Assembly: GCA_018830105.1 (NCBI GenBank)
Contig: JAHJTC010000011.1
Span: 62,001 to 126,000, forward strand
Origin: Bacteroidota bacterium
Lineage (GTDB): Bacteria; Bacteroidota; Bacteroidia; Bacteroidales; F082
DNA: 64,000 nucleotides
Direction: 5' to 3'
This document shows positions 52,896 to 61,410 of the stretch, piece by piece (position 1 is the first letter of the stretch; every line of letters starts with the position of its first letter). The position numbers were made by a program, and so were the translations under genes. The notes under the pieces are model-generated. The model was not told the origin of the DNA. It saw nothing but the letters and a program-made list of their open reading frames with translations, and searched no databases.

Positions 52896-53068
52896 AGTTA
52901 TTGTAGCAGGTATTCACGAATCGCAAATGCTTTTTGATATATAGTGGCTTGCAACCGTTTGCAAATTAAACGGAATAGCTGATAGTTGAGTCAGTTCTTG
53001 CCGTAAAGTAAGATGGTATTTCGAACAAATCCAATAGGGAAGTCTCTTGTAAAAAAGACGCGTTTGGG

Positions 53069-54469
53069 TTATAGTTCAAATTCCTCGCCACGCTCAGGTA
53101 GGGCAATGTGCTTGAAGCCTGACTTTTTGAGGTGTGTTTTATAAACTATTTGTGCTTCTTCTTCTCCGTGGACTAAAAACACTTTTTTTAATTTGGTTTT
53201 ATCCTGGCATTCGAGATAATCCATCATTTCTTTGTAATCGCCATGTCCGCTTAAAGCATCAATCTTAAATATGTCGGCTTTAATATGGTGAGCTTTTCCG
53301 AATATGGAAATATCTTTTTCTCCGCTCAAAATTCTGGCCCCCAGTGTTCTGGGCGCGCAATAACCTACAGCTAAAACAGTGTTTTGAGGCTTGTCGATGT
53401 TATTGGCCAGATGGTGTTTAATACGTCCGGCTTCCATCATTCCGGAAGCTGAAATAATAACGCAAGGCTCCTTGCTAAAGTTGAGCTTTTTGGATTCGTT
53501 CACATCTTTGATGTATTTCAGCGTGCCGAAACCAAATGGATCCGAATCAGTTTCCATTACCTTTTGTACATCAGAATTGAATTGATCAGTATGCATCCTG
53601 AATATTTCGGTGGCATTTACGGCAAGCGGACTGTCAACATAAATTGGAATACGTGGCAAGCGGCCTTCATTGTAAAAATTGTTGAGCAGATAAACCACTT
53701 CCTGGGTGCGGCCAATGGCAAAAGAAGGGATGATAAGTTTGCCTTTTTTTTCGACACACGTATATTTTACAATGCGCAACAGCTCTTCTTCAGCGCCTTT
53801 TTTTTCCTGATGAAGACGGTCGCCATAAGTGGATTCGGTTATCAGATAATCGCATTGGGGAAAAGGATCGGGCGTACGCAGTAAATAATTATTTGGCCTG
53901 CCAATGTCACCTGTATAACCAATACGCGTCATGGAGCCTTTTTCGTCAAGCTCAATGGTGGCAACGGCGCTGCCGAGCATATGTCCTGAATTGGTGAATT
54001 TGACACGAACATTATTGTCGATATAGAACTTTCTGTTGTGTGCTACACCTATAAACAGTTCCATACATTTTGCAGCATCTTGCTGGGTGTACAAAGGCTC
54101 TACCGGCGGTAAGCCTTTTTTTGCTCTTTTTTTATTGAACCACTGTGTATCGTGTTCCTGAATAAAACCACTGTCAGACAGCATGATTGCACACAGATCA
54201 CGGGTGGCATGGGTGCAAATTACGGATCCCCGAAAGCCCTTTTTATAAAAATAAGGAATAAGACCCGAATGGTCGATATGTGCGTGTGTAAGGATGATGT
54301 GGTCCAGATCTTCAGGTGCAATACCGGTTTCGCGGTTCATCTGATCGGTTTCAAGGCCTTTGCCCTGAAATGCGCCACAATCGAGTAGAATTTTCTTTCC
54401 GTGTTCGGTTGTAATTAAGTGCTTGCTGCCCGTAACTTCGCGCGCCGCACCAAGAAATTGAATCTTCAT
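53069..54469 (-). CDS. MBL-fold beta-CASP ribonuclease
   Basis: 466 residues of the metallo-beta-lactamase/beta-CASP nuclease group (TTHA0252/CPSF73-like). Zinc motif LTHAHIDHSGLIP near residue 57, SGHMLGSAVATIEL near 160, beta-CASP domain with SFAIGRTQEVVYLL and the C-terminal RMMBL part (DALSGHGDYKEMMDYL, VFLVHGEEEAQ). Should process or degrade RNA in the cytoplasm. It starts 9 residues before the conserved core (MKIQFLGAAREVTGSKH). Single gene; the next downstream gene (GH13) has its own promoter-like site. Confidence 0.93.
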   Translation of the reverse strand: MKIQFLGAAREVTGSKHLITTEHGKKILLDCGAFQGKGLETDQMNRETGIAPEDLDHIILTHAHIDHSGLIPYFYKKGFRGSVICTHATRDLCAIMLSDSGFIQEHDTQWFNKKRAKKGLPPVEPLYTQQDAAKCMELFIGVAHNRKFYIDNNVRVKFTNSGHMLGSAVATIELDEKGSMTRIGYTGDIGRPNNYLLRTPDPFPQCDYLITESTYGDRLHQEKKGAEEELLRIVKYTCVEKKGKLIIPSFAIGRTQEVVYLLNNFYNEGRLPRIPIYVDSPLAVNATEIFRMHTDQFNSDVQKVMETDSDPFGFGTLKYIKDVNESKKLNFSKEPCVIISASGMMEAGRIKHHLANNIDKPQNTVLAVGYCAPRTLGARILSGEKDISIFGKAHHIKADIFKIDALSGHGDYKEMMDYLECQDKTKLKKVFLVHGEEEAQIVYKTHLKKSGFKHIALPERGEEFEL

Positions 54470-54583
54470 ACAAATAGATGTTTGACCATTTAATAGAGAG
54501 AGAAACGAACTCCCAAGATACGAAATTTAAGATCAACATCATTGATGAAGGGAAGAAAAATATTTTTGAAATTTGCTACGCTG

Positions 54584-55072
54584 TTAAAGGAGTTTCTTAC
54601 ACCTTTTTTTGAGTTCCTTATGAAGGATGAGCTGGTTTATCTCAAGTTCTATATCCTGAAAATGATGACGGTTTCCGCAATTGTAAATTTCCAAAAAAGG
54701 AGCCTGATCTATAAGATAATGGAGCAAACTGTCAGCCTTGGGCGGTTCTTTCAGTGCGGCATAGTCTTCATAAGTCATGTCCAAAAATTTTGTATTAACG
54801 TCAATGCCCCGGTTATCAAGCAGGTAACCATGTTCGAGTTGGGTGGGATAAGTCAGTTGTTCAGCTTTCTTCAAATCTGTCGGATGTGGAAAGGCGATAA
54901 TGCTTGCCTGATCTGTTGAGAGCTGGACAGGAACCAAGGCGTCGAAATTTTGTGTGGTTTTATAGACTATTGCAGGCGGCCCTGCACTGAAATCGGGCGC
55001 TACAAGTTTATTTGAGTTATTGTTGCAGGCTACAAAACCGAACAGGGTTAGAATCATGATCGCGTTTCTCAT
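54584..55072 (-). CDS. Hypothetical lipoprotein
   Basis: 162 residues. A lipoprotein signal (MRNAIMILTLFGFVAC) then NNNSNKLVAP. The mature part contains VPVQLSTDQASIIAFPHP, LEHGYLLDNRGID and FLDMTYEDYAALKEPP, and ends in a basic helix (LILHKELKKRCKKLL). I recognise no characterised family; it looks like a conserved Bacteroidota hypothetical. It is about 60 nt downstream of another lipoprotein gene, with a hairpin terminator between them. Confidence 0.7.
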   Translation of the reverse strand: MRNAIMILTLFGFVACNNNSNKLVAPDFSAGPPAIVYKTTQNFDALVPVQLSTDQASIIAFPHPTDLKKAEQLTYPTQLEHGYLLDNRGIDVNTKFLDMTYEDYAALKEPPKADSLLHYLIDQAPFLEIYNCGNRHHFQDIELEINQLILHKELKKRCKKLL

Positions 55073-55089
55073 AACTAAAAGATATAAAA

Positions 55090-55122
55090 TTAAACAGGAG
55101 ACAAACGGTTTTGCCTCCTGTA
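55090..55122 (-). terminator. Probable terminator between two lipoprotein genes
   Basis: On the minus strand CAGGAG and CTCCTG arms (55120-55115 and 55100-55095), extended by A/T pairs, are followed by TTTAATTTTA. The stem is short, so confidence is moderate. Confidence 0.55.
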
Positions 55123-55133
55123 TTCATTGACGC

Positions 55134-55628
55134 TTAATAGTTAATCGTGCCGGTTACCGTAGCGGTTTCCTCATCATAGTATCCTTTGGAAGTGACGCTA
55201 AAGCTGCCTTTGAGACTTGATTGGCTCACCGAAGTGATGGTCAGCGTCCCGCTTACACTGTTATAAAATTCTTGATTCGTACCATGATAGCCAAGTTGTA
55301 CATAGCCTGGATTTTCGCCTCCACACTGATAAGTTCCCGGCCCGGGATTTAATCCTTCGCCGGCATATCCAACAGAAGCAAACAGCATCACCGATTCGTC
55401 TCCACCATTACTCAGGACGATATTGATTTCTATGTGGTCATCATATTTGAAATTGGTGACTTCCTGCAGACAATAGCTTCCTGTTATTGCTCCTGCAACA
55501 CTCACTTGTGCAGGACCTGAGCATGTAGTCGGAGATTCGTCATCGTCTTTTTTGTTGCATCCCGATGCACTTATAAGGTACAATCCAAGGAGCACTAAAC
55601 TTAAAAATGAAATGATTCTGGTTTTCAT
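55134..55628 (-). CDS. Surface-exported lipoprotein of unknown function
   Basis: 164 residues. Lipoprotein signal (LGLYLISASGC) followed by NKKDDDESP, a surface-export signal type. The mature part is beta-rich with a likely disulphide pair (GSYCLQE, YQCGGENPG) and the end TVTGTINY. No known family. It is 18 nt downstream of the C10 peptidase gene and may be co-transcribed; the product could bind or protect against the protease, but nothing in the sequence proves it. Confidence 0.72.
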   Translation of the reverse strand: MKTRIISFLSLVLLGLYLISASGCNKKDDDESPTTCSGPAQVSVAGAITGSYCLQEVTNFKYDDHIEINIVLSNGGDESVMLFASVGYAGEGLNPGPGTYQCGGENPGYVQLGYHGTNQEFYNSVSGTLTITSVSQSSLKGSFSVTSKGYYDEETATVTGTINY

Positions 55629-55646
55629 GAGCTTGTGTTTGAAAAT

Positions 55647-58211
55647 TTATTTATTGTGTTTAATAATGGGTTTGCTGATGGTTTTCTCTGCCGATTCTAA
55701 TTTCAGGAAGTAACTTCCACTGGGTAAATTTTTAAGATTTATCGCTTGCGTATTTTGTAGCTTGTCATTGATTGGCTGACTAATAATACGCTCGCCTTTA
55801 AGGTTATAAATACCAAAGTTTGTAAATTCTATGTTTTGGTCGTTTTTGATAAAAAGTAAATCGGAAGTAGGATTTGGATAGATGGTTACCCTGTTTTGGT
55901 CTACAATTTCGGCCGTATTTGTAGCATTTCTGTCGATTTGTATTTCGAGCAGATAAGTGCCCGTTTCGCCCAAAAAATAGGGAGAGACAAGGAAGTGAAT
56001 CGTGCCTCCTGTTTGTAAAACAAGCGGGGAGGGCATCACATCATCGTATGAACCCTGCCATCCCAGGCCGGTGCTGTATGACCAGATTACATCGTTGGTA
56101 TAAACCTGTCCGTTGCCGCTATTGTAGGAATCATGAACCCTGGCATTTATGGTGTAGCTGTATCCGTTTGGGATGTCTATTTTGTAGCAGTCATAATCCA
56201 AACCTTCGTGATTATTGCTTCCATTGGTGGTGATATGCGCTATATTGTTATTCCAGTTCAAGGCTAAATTACTTGCTGATGTTGTGTGGTTATTTGGTTC
56301 AAACTGATCTGCAGTTATACCCTGTGCCTGCACGATAACCTGAATTGGATTCGGGTAATAGGTGGAGCCGGATAGTGTCCAGCTTCCGCCATTAGCAGCA
56401 TGTTGAATAGCCAGATAATAATTTCCAGGGGTCAGTGAAGTGCCGGAAGAAGCAAAAGTTACATTGTAATAATAACCACTTTCGAGTACAACATTATTAA
56501 AGGCTTGAACCGTTTCTGCAAAGCTGCCGTCAAGATTGTAAAAGGATAAATCGATATTTCCATAAAAATCGGAATCGCCATAATTGGCCAAGGCTACCTG
56601 CACAGAAAATTGCTGATTTTGTGTAAGCTGCCCTGATCCCGTTACAGTCATTGCACTATACAACTCAATCTGGCTGCTGTTTGCTACTTGAAATGCAACA
56701 AGGTTGTTGTAATCGCCATTGCCTACAATGTCCCAATCCTGACCGAGTGGTCGAAATAGAATTCCCACAAAATAATTTCCGGGAAGTAAATTGCTCATCC
56801 CATTGGTGCTGAAAGTGATTCCATTCGTGAAATGCGTTTGTGGTTCCATGCTGTATCCTTGCAGAATAGCTACAAAATCAACAGGATTGTATTGATTGTC
56901 GAAAATCAGCGCACCGAAATCTCCCTGAAATACTTCGTCGCCAACATTCGCGATATCTGTATAAATGCTAAATGCATCACCAATTTGTATTGGGTTTGGT
57001 GTGATATTTACGGGTGCATAAAGTACTAAGTCTTCCGCTCCTCCGCCACCACCTGATGCCGGAACTACTCCAATAAGCGCCTGATGTCCGCCGTTGTAGC
57101 CTCCTGTGCCTCCTCCCGTTCCGGTTCCGCCGGGATTAAGTGCATCAATCAGAAAATAGCCATCGTAATAGCCTCCCCAGCCCCAGTTAAAATGGAAGTA
57201 ATTGCTATTGTTATAGCCATCGCAAACAAACGCATGTCCGCCCCCCGAGCCAAAGCCTGCATACAAAACAGGACGACCGGCATCGAGTTCTCCTTTTATC
57301 AGGGCAGTCCATTGCGCTGTCGAATAGTTGTTGTCTCGCTTCACACCTTGTAAGCTGCTACTGTAGCCGAAGTAGTTTTTTAAAGCGCTTTCTGAGCAAA
57401 CCGGATCATCGGCTTCAACAACCCAGGCACCACTAACTTGCGGACTATAATCCATGTCAACACTTACACCACAGTGATACATTAAGGTTGCCACAGCATC
57501 ATTGCTCGAACTTACATTGTTCGGCATTGCTGACCAGTTATAGGTGGTTGCTCCAAAATTGGCAGAAAGTGTACCATAAGTGGCGTGATTGTAGGAGTGC
57601 ATGCCTGTTCCCTGTGCAGGATGATTCCAGTATTTCATCACCTGTGCCATAGCTGTTGCTACACAGCCCGTGACAGAGCCGCCCGGGCATTGCGCGTTGT
57701 AATGTGGAGATTGATCCCAGGTGGTGGATAACAGTGGATTTACGGCACGCGTTACTGGGATATAATTGTTTTGTAGCAAATTTTCCCAGCTGTTTTTTAC
57801 AGCTTGTGTGCTTTCCCAACCGTTTTCAATGGCATAAGCCAGCTGATTTTTGTATCCTTCAATCCATTTGGAGAAGGCATAGGGCTGTGCTTCTTCTGAA
57901 AAGTCGTGTTTAAATGTGTATCCCAATATTGGTTCAGCAATATCATCAGCCGACACCAGTATAAATCCATTATCAGTGTAGTTGAATACATAAATAAGGG
58001 GTGTATAACTGCTTTGATAATAGTTGAATGGGTCAGCTATCGGTAATCCGATGGTTTTGAATAGCGTCAGCTGTTCGGAAGAAAAACTTTGGTTGTAGGA
58101 CTTCAAAAAATGTGTTGCAACAATTTTTGCTTTTTCCTGATCAACACTTTTGGCAAATAGCATTGAAATGCCTACAAGTGCTAAAAAAAGAGTGAGAAAA
58201 GCTTTTTTCAT
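55647..58211 (-). CDS. Secreted C10-family (streptopain-like) cysteine peptidase with T9SS sorting domain
   Basis: 854 residues. Signal peptide MKKAFLTLFLALVGISMLFA, then a Spi-type propeptide (about 22-140; EKAKIVATHFLKSYN, GFILVSADDIAEPILGYT). The C10 catalytic domain (about 150-380) has the Cys in PGGSVTGCVATAMAQVM and the His in GGHAFVCDGYN, followed by FHFNWGWGGYYDGYF. Two CARDB-like Ig domains, a pre-peptidase-type domain (ADQFEPNNHTTSASNL) and a T9SS C-terminal domain (VTIYPNPTSDL) complete it. Made as an inactive precursor and activated outside the cell. Similar to Porphyromonas PrtT and Prevotella interpain. A two-residue-class active site is intact. Confidence 0.93.
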   Translation of the reverse strand: MKKAFLTLFLALVGISMLFAKSVDQEKAKIVATHFLKSYNQSFSSEQLTLFKTIGLPIADPFNYYQSSYTPLIYVFNYTDNGFILVSADDIAEPILGYTFKHDFSEEAQPYAFSKWIEGYKNQLAYAIENGWESTQAVKNSWENLLQNNYIPVTRAVNPLLSTTWDQSPHYNAQCPGGSVTGCVATAMAQVMKYWNHPAQGTGMHSYNHATYGTLSANFGATTYNWSAMPNNVSSSNDAVATLMYHCGVSVDMDYSPQVSGAWVVEADDPVCSESALKNYFGYSSSLQGVKRDNNYSTAQWTALIKGELDAGRPVLYAGFGSGGGHAFVCDGYNNSNYFHFNWGWGGYYDGYFLIDALNPGGTGTGGGTGGYNGGHQALIGVVPASGGGGGAEDLVLYAPVNITPNPIQIGDAFSIYTDIANVGDEVFQGDFGALIFDNQYNPVDFVAILQGYSMEPQTHFTNGITFSTNGMSNLLPGNYFVGILFRPLGQDWDIVGNGDYNNLVAFQVANSSQIELYSAMTVTGSGQLTQNQQFSVQVALANYGDSDFYGNIDLSFYNLDGSFAETVQAFNNVVLESGYYYNVTFASSGTSLTPGNYYLAIQHAANGGSWTLSGSTYYPNPIQVIVQAQGITADQFEPNNHTTSASNLALNWNNNIAHITTNGSNNHEGLDYDCYKIDIPNGYSYTINARVHDSYNSGNGQVYTNDVIWSYSTGLGWQGSYDDVMPSPLVLQTGGTIHFLVSPYFLGETGTYLLEIQIDRNATNTAEIVDQNRVTIYPNPTSDLLFIKNDQNIEFTNFGIYNLKGERIISQPINDKLQNTQAINLKNLPSGSYFLKLESAEKTISKPIIKHNK

Positions 58212-58331
58212 GGCTTCGGAACTTTAATGAGCGGCTAAAATATAACCAGTGAAAAGCAGATTACAAGTTATTAGGACAGATGCATGAAGTGATTGATTAA
58301 TCGCTTGGAGCTTTTTATAATTTGGACATAA

Positions 58332-58365
58332 AAAAAAGGCTGCCCTCTGAAAGGCAGCCTTTTTT
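58332..58365 (-). terminator. Terminator after the SusE-like gene
   Basis: A 13-bp perfect stem, AAAAAAGGCTGCC (58332-58344) with GGCAGCCTTTTTT (58353-58365). The end is T-rich on both strands, so it can act in both directions. It separates the sus genes from the C10 peptidase gene. Confidence 0.9.
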
Positions 58366-58385
58366 ATAAGTTACAATCAATGTGA

Positions 58386-59852
58386 TTATTGGATTGTACC
58401 AGTATGTGTTCTGAAGTTCAGTGAAACAGTTTGTCCGGCAGTTAATGTAGGAATGTTTTGTTGGTCATCACCAGTTCCACGGAATTCGATGTTACCATCA
58501 ATTACGTTGAACTCAGCTTGCCACCAATCAATTGCATTGCCATCTGTATTGGTCAAAGTCATTGCTGCAACATGCATACGAAGTGCTCCTTCAGCAGTAG
58601 CTGCAGGGGAAATGATAACTTCGTTGGCATTGTCAACTGTGAAGAGGTTTGCTTCAACAGCAGCATCCCATGTTCCGAAAGCATCACCGATACCATAAAC
58701 TTTGGCAGGATTAACTTCGATTGTTTCATCCAGAAGGTTTACAACAACCATATAGTAACCTGATTCAGCTGGTTCGGGAACGTTGTCAGAACCTTTGGCA
58801 TAAACACCATCAGTAGCTTCGCCACTTACACCGAAATCACCAGCCCATTCTTTTTGTGGAGCAAATTTGAATCCGGGATCAGCAACACCTGATTCGATCC
58901 AAACTATTTTCCAGAACAAATGTGGATTACTGTGGGTAGGAATCATAGGAAGATCAACTACAGCCCAGTCCCAGCCACCAACGCTTGCGCCGATCATGTA
59001 GAGGGATTCAGGATATTCAGGAAGTGGTTCGCCATCACCAGTTTTTGTGGCTGTAGCAACCCAGTCTTTTCCTAATTCCCAAGTAAGCGTAATGGTGTAA
59101 ACGCCGTAAACTTCATTAGGAATATTTCCGCCGCCTGGTTCCAATGCACTAACTGTACCACCAAGATTGGTATTAACTTTTACAGTGCCATCAGCATCCA
59201 TAAAGATTTTCCAACCATCTGAATAACGGAATTTCCAATCATTTTGCAGTAAGGTTACTTCGGTTACTTCAAACTCCATTTTGTTTAGGTCGAAAGCAGC
59301 AGTCATCGGTGTATTGTCAGACCAGCCACCAGGAGTTGCACCACCGATAATACCCCATTTTGCATGAGCAACAACAACTGTTCCCAGTTCTGTGTCATAA
59401 ACAACATGATAGAGGCCATCTTCAGGCACAGTGAATTTTGTTTCAGTTTCAGCGATAGCACCACGCCAGAATTTTCCTGTTCTTGGTTCGTCAACTTGCC
59501 AATCAGCTTCAACTACTTCAGCAAAATCAGCACCTGGACCATAGGTTGTTTTTGTTGTTCCGGCAACTTTAACAATATTGAATCCATCTCCGCCTTTTAC
59601 AGCAACATAAATGTCGAGTAATGCAGAACGAGGTTCCTGATCAACTTCATTTTTTGTTGATGTCATCAAGCCCTTGATGTCAAAATCAGTAAGGGCAGTG
59701 CCTGAACCAACAACATAGATTCCATCTTCAACCGGGGTTGGAGTTGGCGTTGGATCGTCATCGTCATCTTTTTTACATGATACCAATACTACACCTGCGA
59801 GCATAATAATACTCATCAGTTGAAGCATTCTTTTAATTGAGTTTTTTTTCAT
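58386..59852 (-). CDS. SusE/SusF-family starch-binding outer-membrane lipoprotein
   Basis: 488 residues. Lipoprotein signal ending MLAGVVLVSC, then KKDDDDDPTPTPTP, an acidic surface-export signal and flexible linker. The mature part is built of beta-sandwich modules: about 40-170, 180-285 (WGIIGGATPGGWSDNTPM), 290-370 (LYMIGASVGGWDWA) and a last module (VYGIGDAFGTWDAA). Each IGxxxGGW-type phrase places a Trp where SusE/SusF CBMs bind glucan. It is 51 nt downstream of susD, as in flavobacterial susCDE operons, and closed by a strong terminator. Likely to hold starch at the cell surface. Confidence 0.88.
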   Translation of the reverse strand: MKKNSIKRMLQLMSIIMLAGVVLVSCKKDDDDDPTPTPTPVEDGIYVVGSGTALTDFDIKGLMTSTKNEVDQEPRSALLDIYVAVKGGDGFNIVKVAGTTKTTYGPGADFAEVVEADWQVDEPRTGKFWRGAIAETETKFTVPEDGLYHVVYDTELGTVVVAHAKWGIIGGATPGGWSDNTPMTAAFDLNKMEFEVTEVTLLQNDWKFRYSDGWKIFMDADGTVKVNTNLGGTVSALEPGGGNIPNEVYGVYTITLTWELGKDWVATATKTGDGEPLPEYPESLYMIGASVGGWDWAVVDLPMIPTHSNPHLFWKIVWIESGVADPGFKFAPQKEWAGDFGVSGEATDGVYAKGSDNVPEPAESGYYMVVVNLLDETIEVNPAKVYGIGDAFGTWDAAVEANLFTVDNANEVIISPAATAEGALRMHVAAMTLTNTDGNAIDWWQAEFNVIDGNIEFRGTGDDQQNIPTLTAGQTVSLNFRTHTGTIQ

Positions 59853-59903
59853 ACGATAAAAAATTTAAGATTAGTGAATAAAAGGTTTATTAAGTGAATT
59901 ATT

Positions 59904-61397
59904 TTACGGAATTGGAACTGGTGCATCAGCCAAAGCCGGGTTGGCATCGATAGTCCATTGTGGGATCGGGAATGTGTTTCTGTCGGGGCTTGAAGCTGGT
60001 TTTTCCCACCAAGCCTGATTAAATTTACCGAAACGAATCAAATCCTGACGGCGGTGGCCTTCGAAAAACATTTCGCGACCACGTTCGGCAAGCAAATCAT
60101 CCAAAGTAGCACCTGAAAAAGGAGCAACTCCGGCCCTTATTCTTATTGGATTGATCCATTCGTCACCATTTCCGCCCTGACGTATTACACTTTCTGCTTT
60201 CATTAATAGTATATCAGCATACCTGAACAACGGGAATTGATTGCTCAAATTGTCGGATGCACCAAGTTTAACTTCAAATTTCACAACACGCACACCTGAC
60301 ATACGAATTTGTGGTAAGGTGTAGTTGTTGGCGTCCATTAACAAAGCAGGAATGTTAGGAGTAAACACGAGATTAACGTTCCCGGCACCTATATCAATGA
60401 TTTCTTCACCTGTTGCGGTATATTGTTGCCCAACCAAAAAAGAAGCTTTTCGTGCATCATTTTCTTCGTAAGAATTGTAAAAACTCTCCATTGCAGCAAA
60501 TCCATTCCATGGGCCAACAGTCATATCAAAAGTTAGATTGCTGTTGTAGTGTAGCGTACGCATGTGCAGGTTAAATCCTTTGTAGGTGTTTTCATTGTAA
60601 GGGATTATGAAAATGTGTTCGCTATTTTCACCATTATCAGTAACAAAAGGTTTCATAGGGTCTGCATCAAGTGAATAGGCTCCTAAGCCAATAACACTGT
60701 CGCAGGCTTGCTCAGCTTTGGCCCATTGTGGCGAACCTGTATATACCTCTGCATTGAGGTAGAGCTTTGCCAATAACGAATAAGCCATGCCTTTTGTTAC
60801 ACCGGTTTTGGTAGTAATCGTCAGGGGCAAAAGAACAGCATTTTCCTCAACTTCTTGAATAAGCTTTGCAAAGATGTCAGCCCTTAGGTTTCTTTTTGGA
60901 TTTCTTGGAGAGTCCAAATAATCAGTTACATAAGGTACATCTTTATAGTTGTCGATGAGTAGGTAATAGTAATAAGCGCGAAGGATTTTAGCTTTTGCAA
61001 TACTAACAGTTATTTCATCAGAAGGAGGAAAGGCTTCCATTTCTTCGATAAACTTATTGGCCTCAATGGCTCCCGCATAGTAACGACTCCACATTGAATT
61101 AACAGTTTCTGTTTCGTTATCCCATTCATGGGTATGCAATACTCGCCATTTTCCACCATCATCCCAGTCGTTGGCACGTGTTGGAGGACACATGGCATCG
61201 GCTGTTAATTCTTGTGCAAACCACCAGCCACCATTGTCCAGAAATTCCCGCATTGGAGCATAAATAGGACTCATCTTCAATACCGGATCGGCTGTATAAT
61301 CTTCCGGTAAAATTTTATCGTAAAGCTCTGTATCAAGCTTGGTACATCCAGTTTGAAAGGCTAATATTACGATGAATGCAATTAATATCTTTTTCAT
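59904..61397 (-). CDS. susD: SusD/RagB-family nutrient-binding lipoprotein
   Basis: 497 residues from Met at 61397 (MKKILIAFIVILAFQTGCTKLD, lipoprotein). It is the substrate lid of the SusC channel. TPR-like helices (IAKAKILRAYYYYLLIDNYKDVPYV) and the C-terminal RagB/SusD part (LFRYADILLMKAESVIRQGG, LLAERGREMFFEGHRRQDLIRFGKF) are typical. It starts 14 nt after the susC stop, so the two are co-translated. With the SusE-like and GH13 genes nearby, starch or another alpha-glucan is the likely substrate. Confidence 0.94.
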   Translation of the reverse strand: MKKILIAFIVILAFQTGCTKLDTELYDKILPEDYTADPVLKMSPIYAPMREFLDNGGWWFAQELTADAMCPPTRANDWDDGGKWRVLHTHEWDNETETVNSMWSRYYAGAIEANKFIEEMEAFPPSDEITVSIAKAKILRAYYYYLLIDNYKDVPYVTDYLDSPRNPKRNLRADIFAKLIQEVEENAVLLPLTITTKTGVTKGMAYSLLAKLYLNAEVYTGSPQWAKAEQACDSVIGLGAYSLDADPMKPFVTDNGENSEHIFIIPYNENTYKGFNLHMRTLHYNSNLTFDMTVGPWNGFAAMESFYNSYEENDARKASFLVGQQYTATGEEIIDIGAGNVNLVFTPNIPALLMDANNYTLPQIRMSGVRVVKFEVKLGASDNLSNQFPLFRYADILLMKAESVIRQGGNGDEWINPIRIRAGVAPFSGATLDDLLAERGREMFFEGHRRQDLIRFGKFNQAWWEKPASSPDRNTFPIPQWTIDANPALADAPVPIP

Positions 61398-61410
61398 AAA
61401 GTTTCCTTTT

